From Verrucomicrobiota bacterium (GTDB taxonomy: Bacteria > Verrucomicrobiota > Verrucomicrobiia > Limisphaerales > UBA9464), in the NCBI GenBank assembly GCA_947464705.1, contig CANHYD010000043.1, positions 1 through 10,995 on the forward strand: a stretch of DNA of 10,995 nt, read 5' to 3'. Under the pieces are notes generated by a model. That model worked only from the letters and a program-made list of their open reading frames with translations, did not search any database and was not told the DNA's origin. The position numbers and the translations under genes are program-made. How positions within the stretch are numbered: the first letter of the stretch is position 1; each line of letters opens with the position of its first letter. Positions 1 to 5,878 of this stretch are shown here, piece after piece.

Positions 1-474
1 CCCCGATTCATGGCCAACAAAAAGAGTGCGATGGCCGAGGCTCTCGAGGTGATGGAATCGGCCTGCAATGAAGCGCGAGCCCGGGCCATCATGGGCAACC
101 GGCCGATGCAGGTGGTGCTTTATGGCGCGGAGGGCCGGGTTCTGGTGGAACCGGCTCCGGAAGGCGTGATGGGTGCCACCAATGGGGTTTCGATGGCCTC
201 GTTCGATCGGCTTCGGGATTCTGAGTCCTTGAGTTCTGGCCCCTTGGCCAAACCTCCGTACCATGGGCAACTCAATGACGATGTCGCTTTCCGGAGTCTT
301 TTCGTGAACGGACAGAACATGATGAGTTCTTCGCTGGCTGCGATCCGGTTCTTCCCCAATGGCACGAGCGATGCGATGAGCGCCGAACTCAGTTGGCTCA
401 AAGGAGGGCTCGAGGTGAAGCAGCTCACCTTGGAGGTCATCACGGCCCGGCTTTCCATCGAGGATCTCCGATGA
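1..474 (+). CDS. gspH: GspH-like type II secretion pseudopilin, C-terminal part (5' end outside window)
   Basis: The reading frame is open from the first base to TGA at 472-474, giving 157 residues. The ATG at position 10 is probably internal, because the cleavable prepilin N-terminus and transmembrane helix expected of this family are missing and would lie upstream. What remains begins with an amphipathic helix containing ACNEARARAIMGNRPMQVVL. This resembles the GspH/FimT pattern of a helix ending in an 'AR..A...NRP' turn followed by the first beta strand; the rest looks like a beta-rich globular domain. GspH is a minor pseudopilin near the T2SS pseudopilus tip. The position directly before gspI, gspJ and gspK, with an ATGA overlap to gspI, fits the classical H-I-J-K order. 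The assignment rests more on gene order and the helix-strand motif than on strong sequence identity. It could be another minor pseudopilin. Confidence 0.7.
   Translation, partial: PRFMANKKSAMAEALEVMESACNEARARAIMGNRPMQVVLYGAEGRVLVEPAPEGVMGATNGVSMASFDRLRDSESLSSGPLAKPPYHGQLNDDVAFRSLFVNGQNMMSSSLAAIRFFPNGTSDAMSAELSWLKGGLEVKQLTLEVITARLSIEDLR
460..464 (+). promoter_or_regulatory. Ribosome binding site of gspI
   Basis: GAGGA lies six bases before the ATG at 471. Together with the ATGA overlap with the upstream stop and the prepilin leader that follows, it fixes the gspI start at 471 rather than at the upstream in-frame ATG at 393. Confidence 0.55.
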
Positions 475-872
475 GGTGCCGCCCTAACAAGACAGCCCGC
501 TGTGGTCAGGCCGGTGCGGCCTTCACACTGATCGAGGTGGCCGTGGCCTCAGCCATTATGGCGTTGGCCCTTTTCGGGTTCATCTCGGTGTGCTCCACGG
601 CGCTCAAATCGGCCAAATCCCTCAATCGGGTGGAGGTGGACGCCAGCAGCCTCGCAGCCGAGTTGTCGATCTCCAATCGACTGGAGGAAATGTCCGACCA
701 GGGCGACTTCGGCAAGCTTTACCCCGGCTACCAATGGAGCCGTTCGGTCTACGAGGTGGGAACCAATGGCTTGTTTCGGGCCGACTTTGTCATCGTGGGC
801 GGACCGAAGGGTTCGGAGCGTCGCATGAGCGTGCTCTATTTCCCCAAGCAATATGTCCAGGGGGCCCGATGA
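471..872 (+). CDS. gspI: Type II secretion minor pseudopilin GspI
   Basis: A 133-residue protein with a type IV prepilin leader: a 17-residue basic leader, predicted cleavage in GAA|FTLIEV, Glu at +5 of the mature protein (residue 22), then a hydrophobic helix to about residue 42. A short soluble domain follows, containing YPGYQWSRSVYEV, of the size usual for GspI. The residue before the cleavage site is Ala17 instead of the common Gly; prepilin peptidases tolerate this and it is frequent in PVC bacteria. GspI is the core of the GspI-J-K tip complex of the T2SS pseudopilus, anchored in the inner membrane and projecting into the periplasm. The start overlaps the upstream stop (ATGA, 471-474) and the stop overlaps the gspJ start. 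The exact type (I rather than another minor pseudopilin) is inferred from small size and gene order. Confidence 0.82.
   Translation: MRCRPNKTARCGQAGAAFTLIEVAVASAIMALALFGFISVCSTALKSAKSLNRVEVDASSLAAELSISNRLEEMSDQGDFGKLYPGYQWSRSVYEVGTNGLFRADFVIVGGPKGSERRMSVLYFPKQYVQGAR
859..864 (+). promoter_or_regulatory. Ribosome binding site of gspJ
   Basis: AGGGGG lies four bases before the ATG at 869 and seven before a second in-frame ATG at 872. The spacing slightly favours the second ATG. The difference is one Met residue in a leader that is removed anyway. Confidence 0.45.
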
Positions 873-1561
873 TGAAAGGGTTGATGTTCTCCAACGCCCG
901 GTCTCTGCGACGGGGAGGCTTCACGGTGATGGAGGTCATGGTGGCCATCTTCCTCTTCGCCCTGATCCTCATGATGATCTACTCGACCTGGAGGCTGATC
1001 TTCCAGAGTTCGCAGGCGGCCATCCGTTCCACCACAGATTCCCAGCGTGCTCGGATGGCCATGCGCACGGTCGAGGACGCCCTCGCTTCGGCCACGATGT
1101 TTGCGTCCAACCCGCGGCTCTATTTTTTCCAAGCCGACACCGCAGGGCAATTCGCCGCGGTGAGCTTCGCCGCCGACCTCTCGGATTCGTTCCCCAATAG
1201 CGGGATGTTCGGTGGGGAACGCATCCGGCGTGTGAGTTTCTATGTTCCTCCCGGCGGCAATGATCTGGTGCTCGAACAGAACTCCCTGCTGGCGGATTTT
1301 GAGAGCGGCGGCGAGCCGGCGAGCATTGTGTTGGCGCGCGAGGTTCAGCTCTTCCAGTTGGAGTTCTGGGATGGGCAGCAGCGAGACTTCGTCGAGGAAT
1401 GGCTTTCGACCAACCAGTTGCCCGTCATCGTCCGTGTGACATTGGGTTTCGGGCAATCCAAGGGGTCTCGCGAGCCGGCGCAAATCGTCAGCCGGGTGGT
1501 TCGCTTGCCGACCGTCGCGGTGCCTCGCGAGGCTCAGGGAGTGATCGGAGGGGCTCCATGA
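869..1561 (+). CDS. gspJ: Type II secretion minor pseudopilin GspJ
   Basis: A 230-residue protein with a prepilin leader cleaved in RGG|FTVMEV (after Gly17), Glu at +5 (residue 22) and a transmembrane helix to about residue 45. The soluble part is beta-rich and contains the segment VQLFQLEFWDGQQ near residues 159-171, followed by LPVIVRVTL (184-192), a pattern typical of the GspJ C-terminal sheet. Length and position between gspI and gspK fit GspJ, the second member of the tip complex. The gene overlaps gspI at 869-872 and gspK at 1558-1561 by ATGA junctions, so all are probably translated from one mRNA. Two adjacent ATG codons (869, 872) are possible starts. Confidence is high that it is a pseudopilin and good that it is the J type. 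Confidence 0.83.
   Translation: MMKGLMFSNARSLRRGGFTVMEVMVAIFLFALILMMIYSTWRLIFQSSQAAIRSTTDSQRARMAMRTVEDALASATMFASNPRLYFFQADTAGQFAAVSFAADLSDSFPNSGMFGGERIRRVSFYVPPGGNDLVLEQNSLLADFESGGEPASIVLAREVQLFQLEFWDGQQRDFVEEWLSTNQLPVIVRVTLGFGQSKGSREPAQIVSRVVRLPTVAVPREAQGVIGGAP
1547..1553 (+). promoter_or_regulatory. Ribosome binding site of gspK
   Basis: GGAGGGG ends four bases before the ATG at 1558 and seven before the adjacent ATG at 1561. Both tandem ATGs are usable. The upstream in-frame codons from 1399 overlap gspJ and precede no leader. Confidence 0.55.
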
Positions 1562-2697
1562 TGGAAACCCTCTTCCAGACGCGGAGCAGCCTGAAAACTC
1601 GCCAGCGTGGCGTGGCGCTCTTGATGGTCATGCTTCTGATCTTCGCCATGGCGGTGATCGTCACAGCCTTTGCCTACACGATGAAGGTCGAGGGCCGCCT
1701 GGCCACTCGCACCCAGAGCGAGAGCGAGATGGAATGGATGGGGCGCTCCGGCATTGAAATGGCCAAATGGGTTTTGTCGTTGTCCCGACAGATTCCCGGT
1801 GAGCAAACCTACGACGGTCTCAACCAGTTCTGGGCCGGTGGCGTCGGGCCGACGAACATCGCGGACAACCCCTTCGAGGGCGTTTCCTTGAAGGATGTGC
1901 CTCTCGGGGAGGGGACCATTTCCATCGAGATCGTGGATGCGGAGCGCTACCTGAACCTCAATTCCATCGCCACGCGCAATCCTCAGTTGCTCGAGTTGAT
2001 CTTGCAGATGTGCGGTGCGGGAGCCTCGGATTCGGCCGATGTCTCCTCGGCGATCCGGGACTGGATTGACCCGAACGATGACTCAGCGATGGGAGGCGGT
2101 GCGGAGAGCGATTTCTACAGGACGCTCAATCCTCCCTATGTGGCCAAGAATGGTCCGATCGATGACATGTCGGAACTGCTCAAGATCCGCGGGATCACTC
2201 CCCAGTTGTACTGGGGCCCTCGCCTTGGGGGCAGCGGTGGGGGTGGTGGTGGCGAGTCGGTCGACTCCATGGGGCGGCGCGTCCAGTCTACTTTTTTGGG
2301 GCAGAGCATCGCGGGATCGGTGGGCTTGGCGGACGTGTTCTCGGCGGTTTCCAGCGGCCAGGTAAACATCAACACGGCTCCGTATCCGGTCTTGGTCATG
2401 GCCTGCGGTGGTGACGAGAACATCGCCCGCAACATCCAAGAGCAGCGGGCGGGCATGGATGGGGTGGATGGCACCTACGACGACACGCCGGCCCGCGGGC
2501 CCCAAGACATCGCCCGCTTGCAGGGAGTTCCGGTGATGCCCAACCAAGGCACGCCGCTGGCGGTGTTCTCGACGGTGAGCAGCACCTTTGAGGTTCGAGT
2601 GGATGCCCGACTGGGAGCGTTGTCGCGCCGGTACATTGCGGTCTTGAGACGCACCAGCTTGCGGGATATGCCGGTGCTGACTTTCCGTCGGGAGTGA
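1558..2697 (+). CDS. gspK: Type II secretion pseudopilus tip protein GspK
   Basis: A 379-residue protein starting with a basic leader and a hydrophobic helix (about residues 18-40, RGVALLMVMLLIFAMAVIV). As is characteristic of GspK, it lacks the Glu at +5 found in other pseudopilins. Family landmarks follow: DAERYLNLN (127-135), a PulK-like segment; IRDWIDPNDD (166-175), acidic and similar to the calcium-binding region; MSELLKIRGITPQLYWG (204-220), the helix-hairpin-helix element; and VNINTAPYPVL (269-279), the second such element. GspK is the large protein capping the GspI-J-K tip in the periplasm. A glycine-rich run, GGSGGGGGG (224-232), sits between the two halves and is probably a flexible linker. 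It is the last gene of the + strand run. No gspL or gspM follows, so the rest of the T2SS must lie upstream or elsewhere. Confidence 0.9.
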   Translation: MMETLFQTRSSLKTRQRGVALLMVMLLIFAMAVIVTAFAYTMKVEGRLATRTQSESEMEWMGRSGIEMAKWVLSLSRQIPGEQTYDGLNQFWAGGVGPTNIADNPFEGVSLKDVPLGEGTISIEIVDAERYLNLNSIATRNPQLLELILQMCGAGASDSADVSSAIRDWIDPNDDSAMGGGAESDFYRTLNPPYVAKNGPIDDMSELLKIRGITPQLYWGPRLGGSGGGGGGESVDSMGRRVQSTFLGQSIAGSVGLADVFSAVSSGQVNINTAPYPVLVMACGGDENIARNIQEQRAGMDGVDGTYDDTPARGPQDIARLQGVPVMPNQGTPLAVFSTVSSTFEVRVDARLGALSRRYIAVLRRTSLRDMPVLTFRRE

Positions 2698-2768
2698 GTC
2701 TCGGTTGGAATGTCGTCTGACAAAGAGCGAGTCCTCGGGGCCGATGCAAAATCGCCGGGCGAGTTCTC

Positions 2769-2792
2769 CGTGAGCTGGAAAGCCGGCTCACG
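2769..2792. terminator. Hairpin in the convergent junction, possible bidirectional terminator
   Basis: CGTGAGCTGG and CCGGCTCACG can form a 10-bp stem with one G-T wobble and an AAAG loop. It lies 72 bases after the gspK stop and 20 bases beyond the prepilin gene stop on the other strand. No T-run follows on either strand, so it is not a standard intrinsic terminator. Its place between convergent genes suggests it helps end or protect the two transcripts. This role is inferred. Confidence 0.4.
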
Positions 2793-2807
2793 AGAAGGCT
2801 CACGAGA
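2785..2807. repeat. Two-copy 11-base tandem repeat
   Basis: GGCTCACGAGA occurs at 2785-2795 and again at 2797-2807, separated by one base. The first copy includes part of the right arm of the 2769-2792 hairpin, and the second copy could pair with the same left arm. Confidence 0.75.
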
Positions 2808-2811
2808 TGAA

Positions 2812-3600
2812 TTACGGAACTGGAGTTGCCACCGGAATCTTGAAGAAGCATTGCCAGCTGCCGCCGTAGTCGGAGCCGAGTGAGACCCGTTTGTTGGACT
2901 GCCATTCGACGTGGCCGTCCTCGAAGCCGAAGTTGCCGCCTTCCGGTGCGCCCCGGGTGATCCGGTGAACCGCCGTGGCCACCTTCTTGCCGTTGTAGTC
3001 GGTGAACCAGTTCAACCGGGCATCGAGGATGTTGGTGGTCCTGGAACCGACGGCCTGCATGCGGTCGATGATGATGGGCGCCGCTTCGTACATGCCTCCG
3101 AGCTTCTTCTTGAAGAACCACTCGGAAGTGCCCTGGGCTCCACTGGTGACATCGGTGTCTCCAGTTCGCCGGCCGGGCAAGTAGAAGTAACCGATCAATT
3201 GAGGCTCGTTGTCCGTGTTGATCATCCCGCGTTCTGCGGCGCGGTGCCAATCATCGGTCGGGCAGAACAACACGTCATTGGCCGCACGGGTGTTGTTGGC
3301 CGAGGTGCGGCGGTTCTTGATGAGGTAACCGTTCCAGAAGTTGCTCATGGTGGGCATCATCCAGCTGAATCCGGTGCCGCCGCTGTTGTCCGGAAAGGAG
3401 TTCTGGTTGTCGGAGGCGTACAGGTTGACGGCGATGCCCCATTGCTTGCAGTTGCTCGCACACAGGGTCTTCACTGCCTTGGACTTGGCCCGGGACAAGG
3501 CGGGCAGAAGCATGCCGGCCAGGATGGCGATGATGGCGATGACCACCAGCAGTTCGATCAGGGTGAAGGCGCTGGGGCTATGGCGGCGTTGAAGGTTCAT
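2812..3600 (-). CDS. Prepilin-type N-terminal domain protein of the verrucomicrobial DGHVEW family
   Basis: A 262-residue protein with a short basic leader, predicted cleavage in SPSA|FTLIEL (after Ala11), Glu at +5 (residue 16) and a strongly hydrophobic helix to about residue 35 ending LLPALSRAKSKA. The globular domain contains LFCPTDDW (111-118) and near its end GGNFGFEDGHVEW (221-233). This is the general layout of the large 'prepilin-type cleavage/methylation domain' families of Verrucomicrobiota, Planctomycetota and Lentisphaerota, many annotated as type II secretion protein G-like. The classical His nine residues before DG is absent here (Ala218); the nearest His is 212. It has four cysteines (47, 51, 113, 251). 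It stands alone on the - strand, convergent to gspK. No clear Shine-Dalgarno precedes the ATG. The specific role is unknown; it is probably an inner-membrane-anchored pseudopilin-like protein facing the periplasm. Confidence 0.85.
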   Translation of the reverse strand: MNLQRRHSPSAFTLIELLVVIAIIAILAGMLLPALSRAKSKAVKTLCASNCKQWGIAVNLYASDNQNSFPDNSGGTGFSWMMPTMSNFWNGYLIKNRRTSANNTRAANDVLFCPTDDWHRAAERGMINTDNEPQLIGYFYLPGRRTGDTDVTSGAQGTSEWFFKKKLGGMYEAAPIIIDRMQAVGSRTTNILDARLNWFTDYNGKKVATAVHRITRGAPEGGNFGFEDGHVEWQSNKRVSLGSDYGGSWQCFFKIPVATPVP

Positions 3601-3679
3601 GGCTGGAGGCGACGAATAACGGGGAGTCTGTCTGTTTCTAGCGTTCCTTCCGGTCGGAGCGAGTGAAATCTGCGGTGCG

Positions 3680-3714
3680 GGGAGCGAATCTCTGCGGGGG
3701 AGGGCTGCGCTCCC
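3680..3714. repeat. Inverted repeat with 7-bp arms
   Basis: GGGAGCG at 3680-3686 is an exact inverted repeat of CGCTCCC at 3708-3714, with a G-rich 21-base interior. It has no T-run and lies upstream of the prepilin gene. It may be a dispersed intergenic palindrome or a chance GC-rich match. Confidence 0.4.
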
Positions 3715-3817
3715 GACAGACTATCGGCCGCCTCATAGCCCTATCTTCCTGTCCTGCCGCCGCTGATCGGCAGTGGTCCCGGATTTGGCGGGGAGTGGTT
3801 TGGATGGAATCGGGGGT

Positions 3818-3858
3818 GGAAAACCAAACCGCCCCGGCCGATGACTCGGCAGGGGCGG
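3818..3858 (-). terminator. Intrinsic terminator of the mre-mrd-rng operon
   Basis: On the - strand, 16 bases after the RNase stop codon, CCGCCCC...GGGGCGG and an inner GCCGA/TCGGC form a 12-bp stem interrupted by one mismatch, with a four-base loop (3829-3858). It is followed at once by TTTGGTTTTCC (3828-3818). A GC-rich stem plus T-rich tail right behind the last gene is the standard intrinsic layout. Confidence 0.75.
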
Positions 3859-3874
3859 GTGGTTGAGGCAGCGA

Positions 3875-5860
3875 TCAGTTCCGCGACTTGGCCAACTCGT
3901 CGTTGTTCATGGCGTTGAAGATCTTCCACTCCTCGTTGTGATAGGTGGGGTCCGGGCGGAAACTGAGCTTGGCGAAGAACTTCTTCTCCAACTCGATGAG
4001 CAGCTTCTCGTCCCGGGTCCGCAAGCGATCCAGGACGCGCGGGTTGCAGACGATCTTGACCTGGAAGTCGCCGTCGTCACGCGGGCGACCTTTGAGGATC
4101 TGGGTCAGCTTGCGCTGGATTTCGACACTCATGGTCTCGGCGCTCTTGATGACGCCACGTCCCTTGCAGTGCTCGCAGTCGTCGTAGAGCGACGAACGCA
4201 CGCTCTCGGTCTGGCGCTGGCGGGTCATCTCCATGAGTCCGAGCTGGGAGAGCGGCAGGACGTGCGTCTTGGCCTTGTCCCGCTTGAGGTTCTCCTTCAT
4301 CCGCTGGTAGATGGATTGCTGGTCGCGCCGCGACTTCATGTCGATGAAGTCCAGCACGATGATGCCGCCCATGTTGCGCAGGCGGAGCTGGCGGGCGATC
4401 TCGTCGGCGGCGTCCTGGTTCACCTTGAGGATCGTGGCGTCGTGGTCCTTGGTGCCGGCCTGCTTGTGCTTGCCGGTGTTCACGTCAATGGCCACGAGCG
4501 CCTCGGTCTCGTCGATGATGAGGTAGCCGCCGCTCTTCAGGTTCACCTGGCGGCTGAAGGCAGCCTCCAGTTGGCGGGTGATATTGTAGCGGTCGAACAG
4601 CGGCTCGGCCTCGTTGTAGAAGTGCACCTTGCGCGCGGACCGGGGGCTGATGCGCTTGATGCTGTCGCGGATCGATTCGTACTTCTTGAGGTCGTCGATG
4701 ACGATCTTGTCGACGTCTTCGGTGAGGAAGTCGCGGACGGTGCGTTCGATGAGGTCGGGTTCTTGATAGACGCAAGAGGCCATCGGCTGGCTCTTGATGC
4801 GTTCTTGGATGAGCTTCCACTCCTCCAGCAGCAGGGCGAGATCACGGACGAAGTACGCCTTGCGCTTTTCTTCACCGGCGGTGCGGATGATCACCCCCAT
4901 GCCCTCGGGGATGGTCAGTTCGCGGACGATCTTCTTGAGGCGCTGGCGCTCCTCGACGTTCTCGATCTTGCGGCTGATGCCGGACTGGTCGGAATTGGGC
5001 AGCAGGACGAGATAGCGGCCGGGCAGGGAAAGGTTGGTGGTGACGCGGGGCCCCTTGGTGCCGATCGGTCCCTTGGTCACCTGGATGATGATCTCGCTGC
5101 CCGGCGGAAAGAGTCGGGGGACATCCTTCTGGGTGATCTTGGGCTTGTCTTTGCGGCGCGATTTTCCGCTGTCATCGCGCTCCACGATCTCGACGCTGGA
5201 ATCGAAGGTGTTGGGGATGATGTCCCAGTAGTGGAGGAAGGCGTTCTTCTCGAAGCCGATGTCCACGAAGGCGGCCTTTAGGCCGTCCTCGAGGTTCTTC
5301 ACCTTGCCCTTGTAGATGGAACCGACCAAACGGTCGTCGCCGGTCCGCTCGACCGTAAGGTCTTCCAGTTTGCTCTCTTCGAGCACCGCGACGCGGGTCT
5401 CCAGAGGTTCGGCATTGATGACCACCTCTTTGATGATCTTTTCCTCGGGGCGGATCAACCGCTTGACCTTCTTGACCACCTCCTTGACCGCGGCCCGCGC
5501 CTTCTCGATGAGGCCCTTGGGTTCGCGAGGCGGCTTGGGTGCCTGCTCTGTGGGTTCATCGTGAGCCTCCTCGGGGCGGGAGAGATCGGGGGAACGGTAG
5601 GTCTGGTCCCGGCCGTTCTTGGTCAGATTGACCTCGGGGGCGTCGATGGTGTCTTCGGGAAGTCCGGCCGCACGGTTTTCGGCGCGACGGATCTCGGACT
5701 CGTGTCGGCGGATGTCGAAGACTCGCTCGTCACTGGTTTTCTCGCCAATGGCCTCCATGCGGGCGTTGGCGGCAGATCGGTTGGGGTTGGGAGTGCCGAT
5801 GCCCCGGGTGGGCTTGAAACGCATGGGCACCTTGCCGCGTTTGAATGTCTGTTGACTCAT
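3875..5860 (-). CDS. rng: Ribonuclease G/E family endoribonuclease with N-terminal extension
   Basis: A 661-residue RNase G/E-family enzyme, a single-strand endoribonuclease for rRNA maturation and mRNA decay. The catalytic core starts near residue 146 (VVINAEPLETRVAVLEE). An S1 domain runs from about 177 to 272, with YKGKVKNLEDGLKAAFVDIG. The DNase I-like catalytic part has Asp459 in AIDVNTGK and Asp504 in VLDFIDM, matching E. coli RNase E Asp303 and Asp346. The zinc-link motif is CEHCKGRG (562-569), with both cysteines present. KSGGYLIIDETEA and IGTKG resemble RNase G more than RNase E, and there is no long C-terminal degradosome scaffold. The first ~145 residues are an extra charged, Pro/Glu/Arg-rich extension that includes a cationic amphipathic helix (116-136). 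It is the last gene of the operon, 18 bases after rodA, with no clear Shine-Dalgarno and a terminator behind it. Confidence 0.93.
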   Translation of the reverse strand: MSQQTFKRGKVPMRFKPTRGIGTPNPNRSAANARMEAIGEKTSDERVFDIRRHESEIRRAENRAAGLPEDTIDAPEVNLTKNGRDQTYRSPDLSRPEEAHDEPTEQAPKPPREPKGLIEKARAAVKEVVKKVKRLIRPEEKIIKEVVINAEPLETRVAVLEESKLEDLTVERTGDDRLVGSIYKGKVKNLEDGLKAAFVDIGFEKNAFLHYWDIIPNTFDSSVEIVERDDSGKSRRKDKPKITQKDVPRLFPPGSEIIIQVTKGPIGTKGPRVTTNLSLPGRYLVLLPNSDQSGISRKIENVEERQRLKKIVRELTIPEGMGVIIRTAGEEKRKAYFVRDLALLLEEWKLIQERIKSQPMASCVYQEPDLIERTVRDFLTEDVDKIVIDDLKKYESIRDSIKRISPRSARKVHFYNEAEPLFDRYNITRQLEAAFSRQVNLKSGGYLIIDETEALVAIDVNTGKHKQAGTKDHDATILKVNQDAADEIARQLRLRNMGGIIVLDFIDMKSRRDQQSIYQRMKENLKRDKAKTHVLPLSQLGLMEMTRQRQTESVRSSLYDDCEHCKGRGVIKSAETMSVEIQRKLTQILKGRPRDDGDFQVKIVCNPRVLDRLRTRDEKLLIELEKKFFAKLSFRPDPTYHNEEWKIFNAMNNDELAKSRN

Positions 5861-5878
5861 GTCTGTAGGATTCGAATT

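Larger units (their letters stand above)
3601..3874. other. Non-coding region between the RNase gene and the prepilin gene
   Basis: This 274-base stretch should hold the promoter of the prepilin gene near 3601-3660, but I see no convincing -35/-10 pair on the - strand. It contains the RNase operon terminator at 3818-3858 and two further inverted repeats, GGGAGCG/CGCTCCC (3680-3686 with 3708-3714) and CTGCCG/CGGCAG (3754-3759 with 3768-3773). A 67-codon + strand frame crosses it but shows no protein-like features. Confidence 0.6.

Noticed and set aside
2227..2253. Glycine-coding run in gspK as a possible phase-variation tract
   Set aside because: The DNA is an imperfect mix of GGT, GGG and GGC codons, not a pure repeat, and the frame is intact. 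A flexible linker is the simpler reading.
2396..3250. 284-codon - strand frame spanning gspK and the prepilin gene
   Set aside because: It crosses two real genes and their junction in a wrong frame. Its Arg/Pro/His-rich translation is typical of a shadow.
2911..3666. 251-codon + strand frame opposite the prepilin gene
   Set aside because: The - strand frame has an unmistakable prepilin leader and DGHVEW motif. The + frame is an antisense shadow.
3663..3866. 67-codon + strand frame in the non-coding region
   Set aside because: It covers inverted repeats and the terminator, lacks a ribosome binding site and has no recognisable protein pattern.
3863..5281. 472-codon open frame on the + strand opposite the RNase gene
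   Set aside because: It is antisense to a clear RNase G/E gene and has a low-complexity Leu/Val/Asp/Gly-rich composition with no domain. Such frames are common opposite GC-rich genes with biased third positions.
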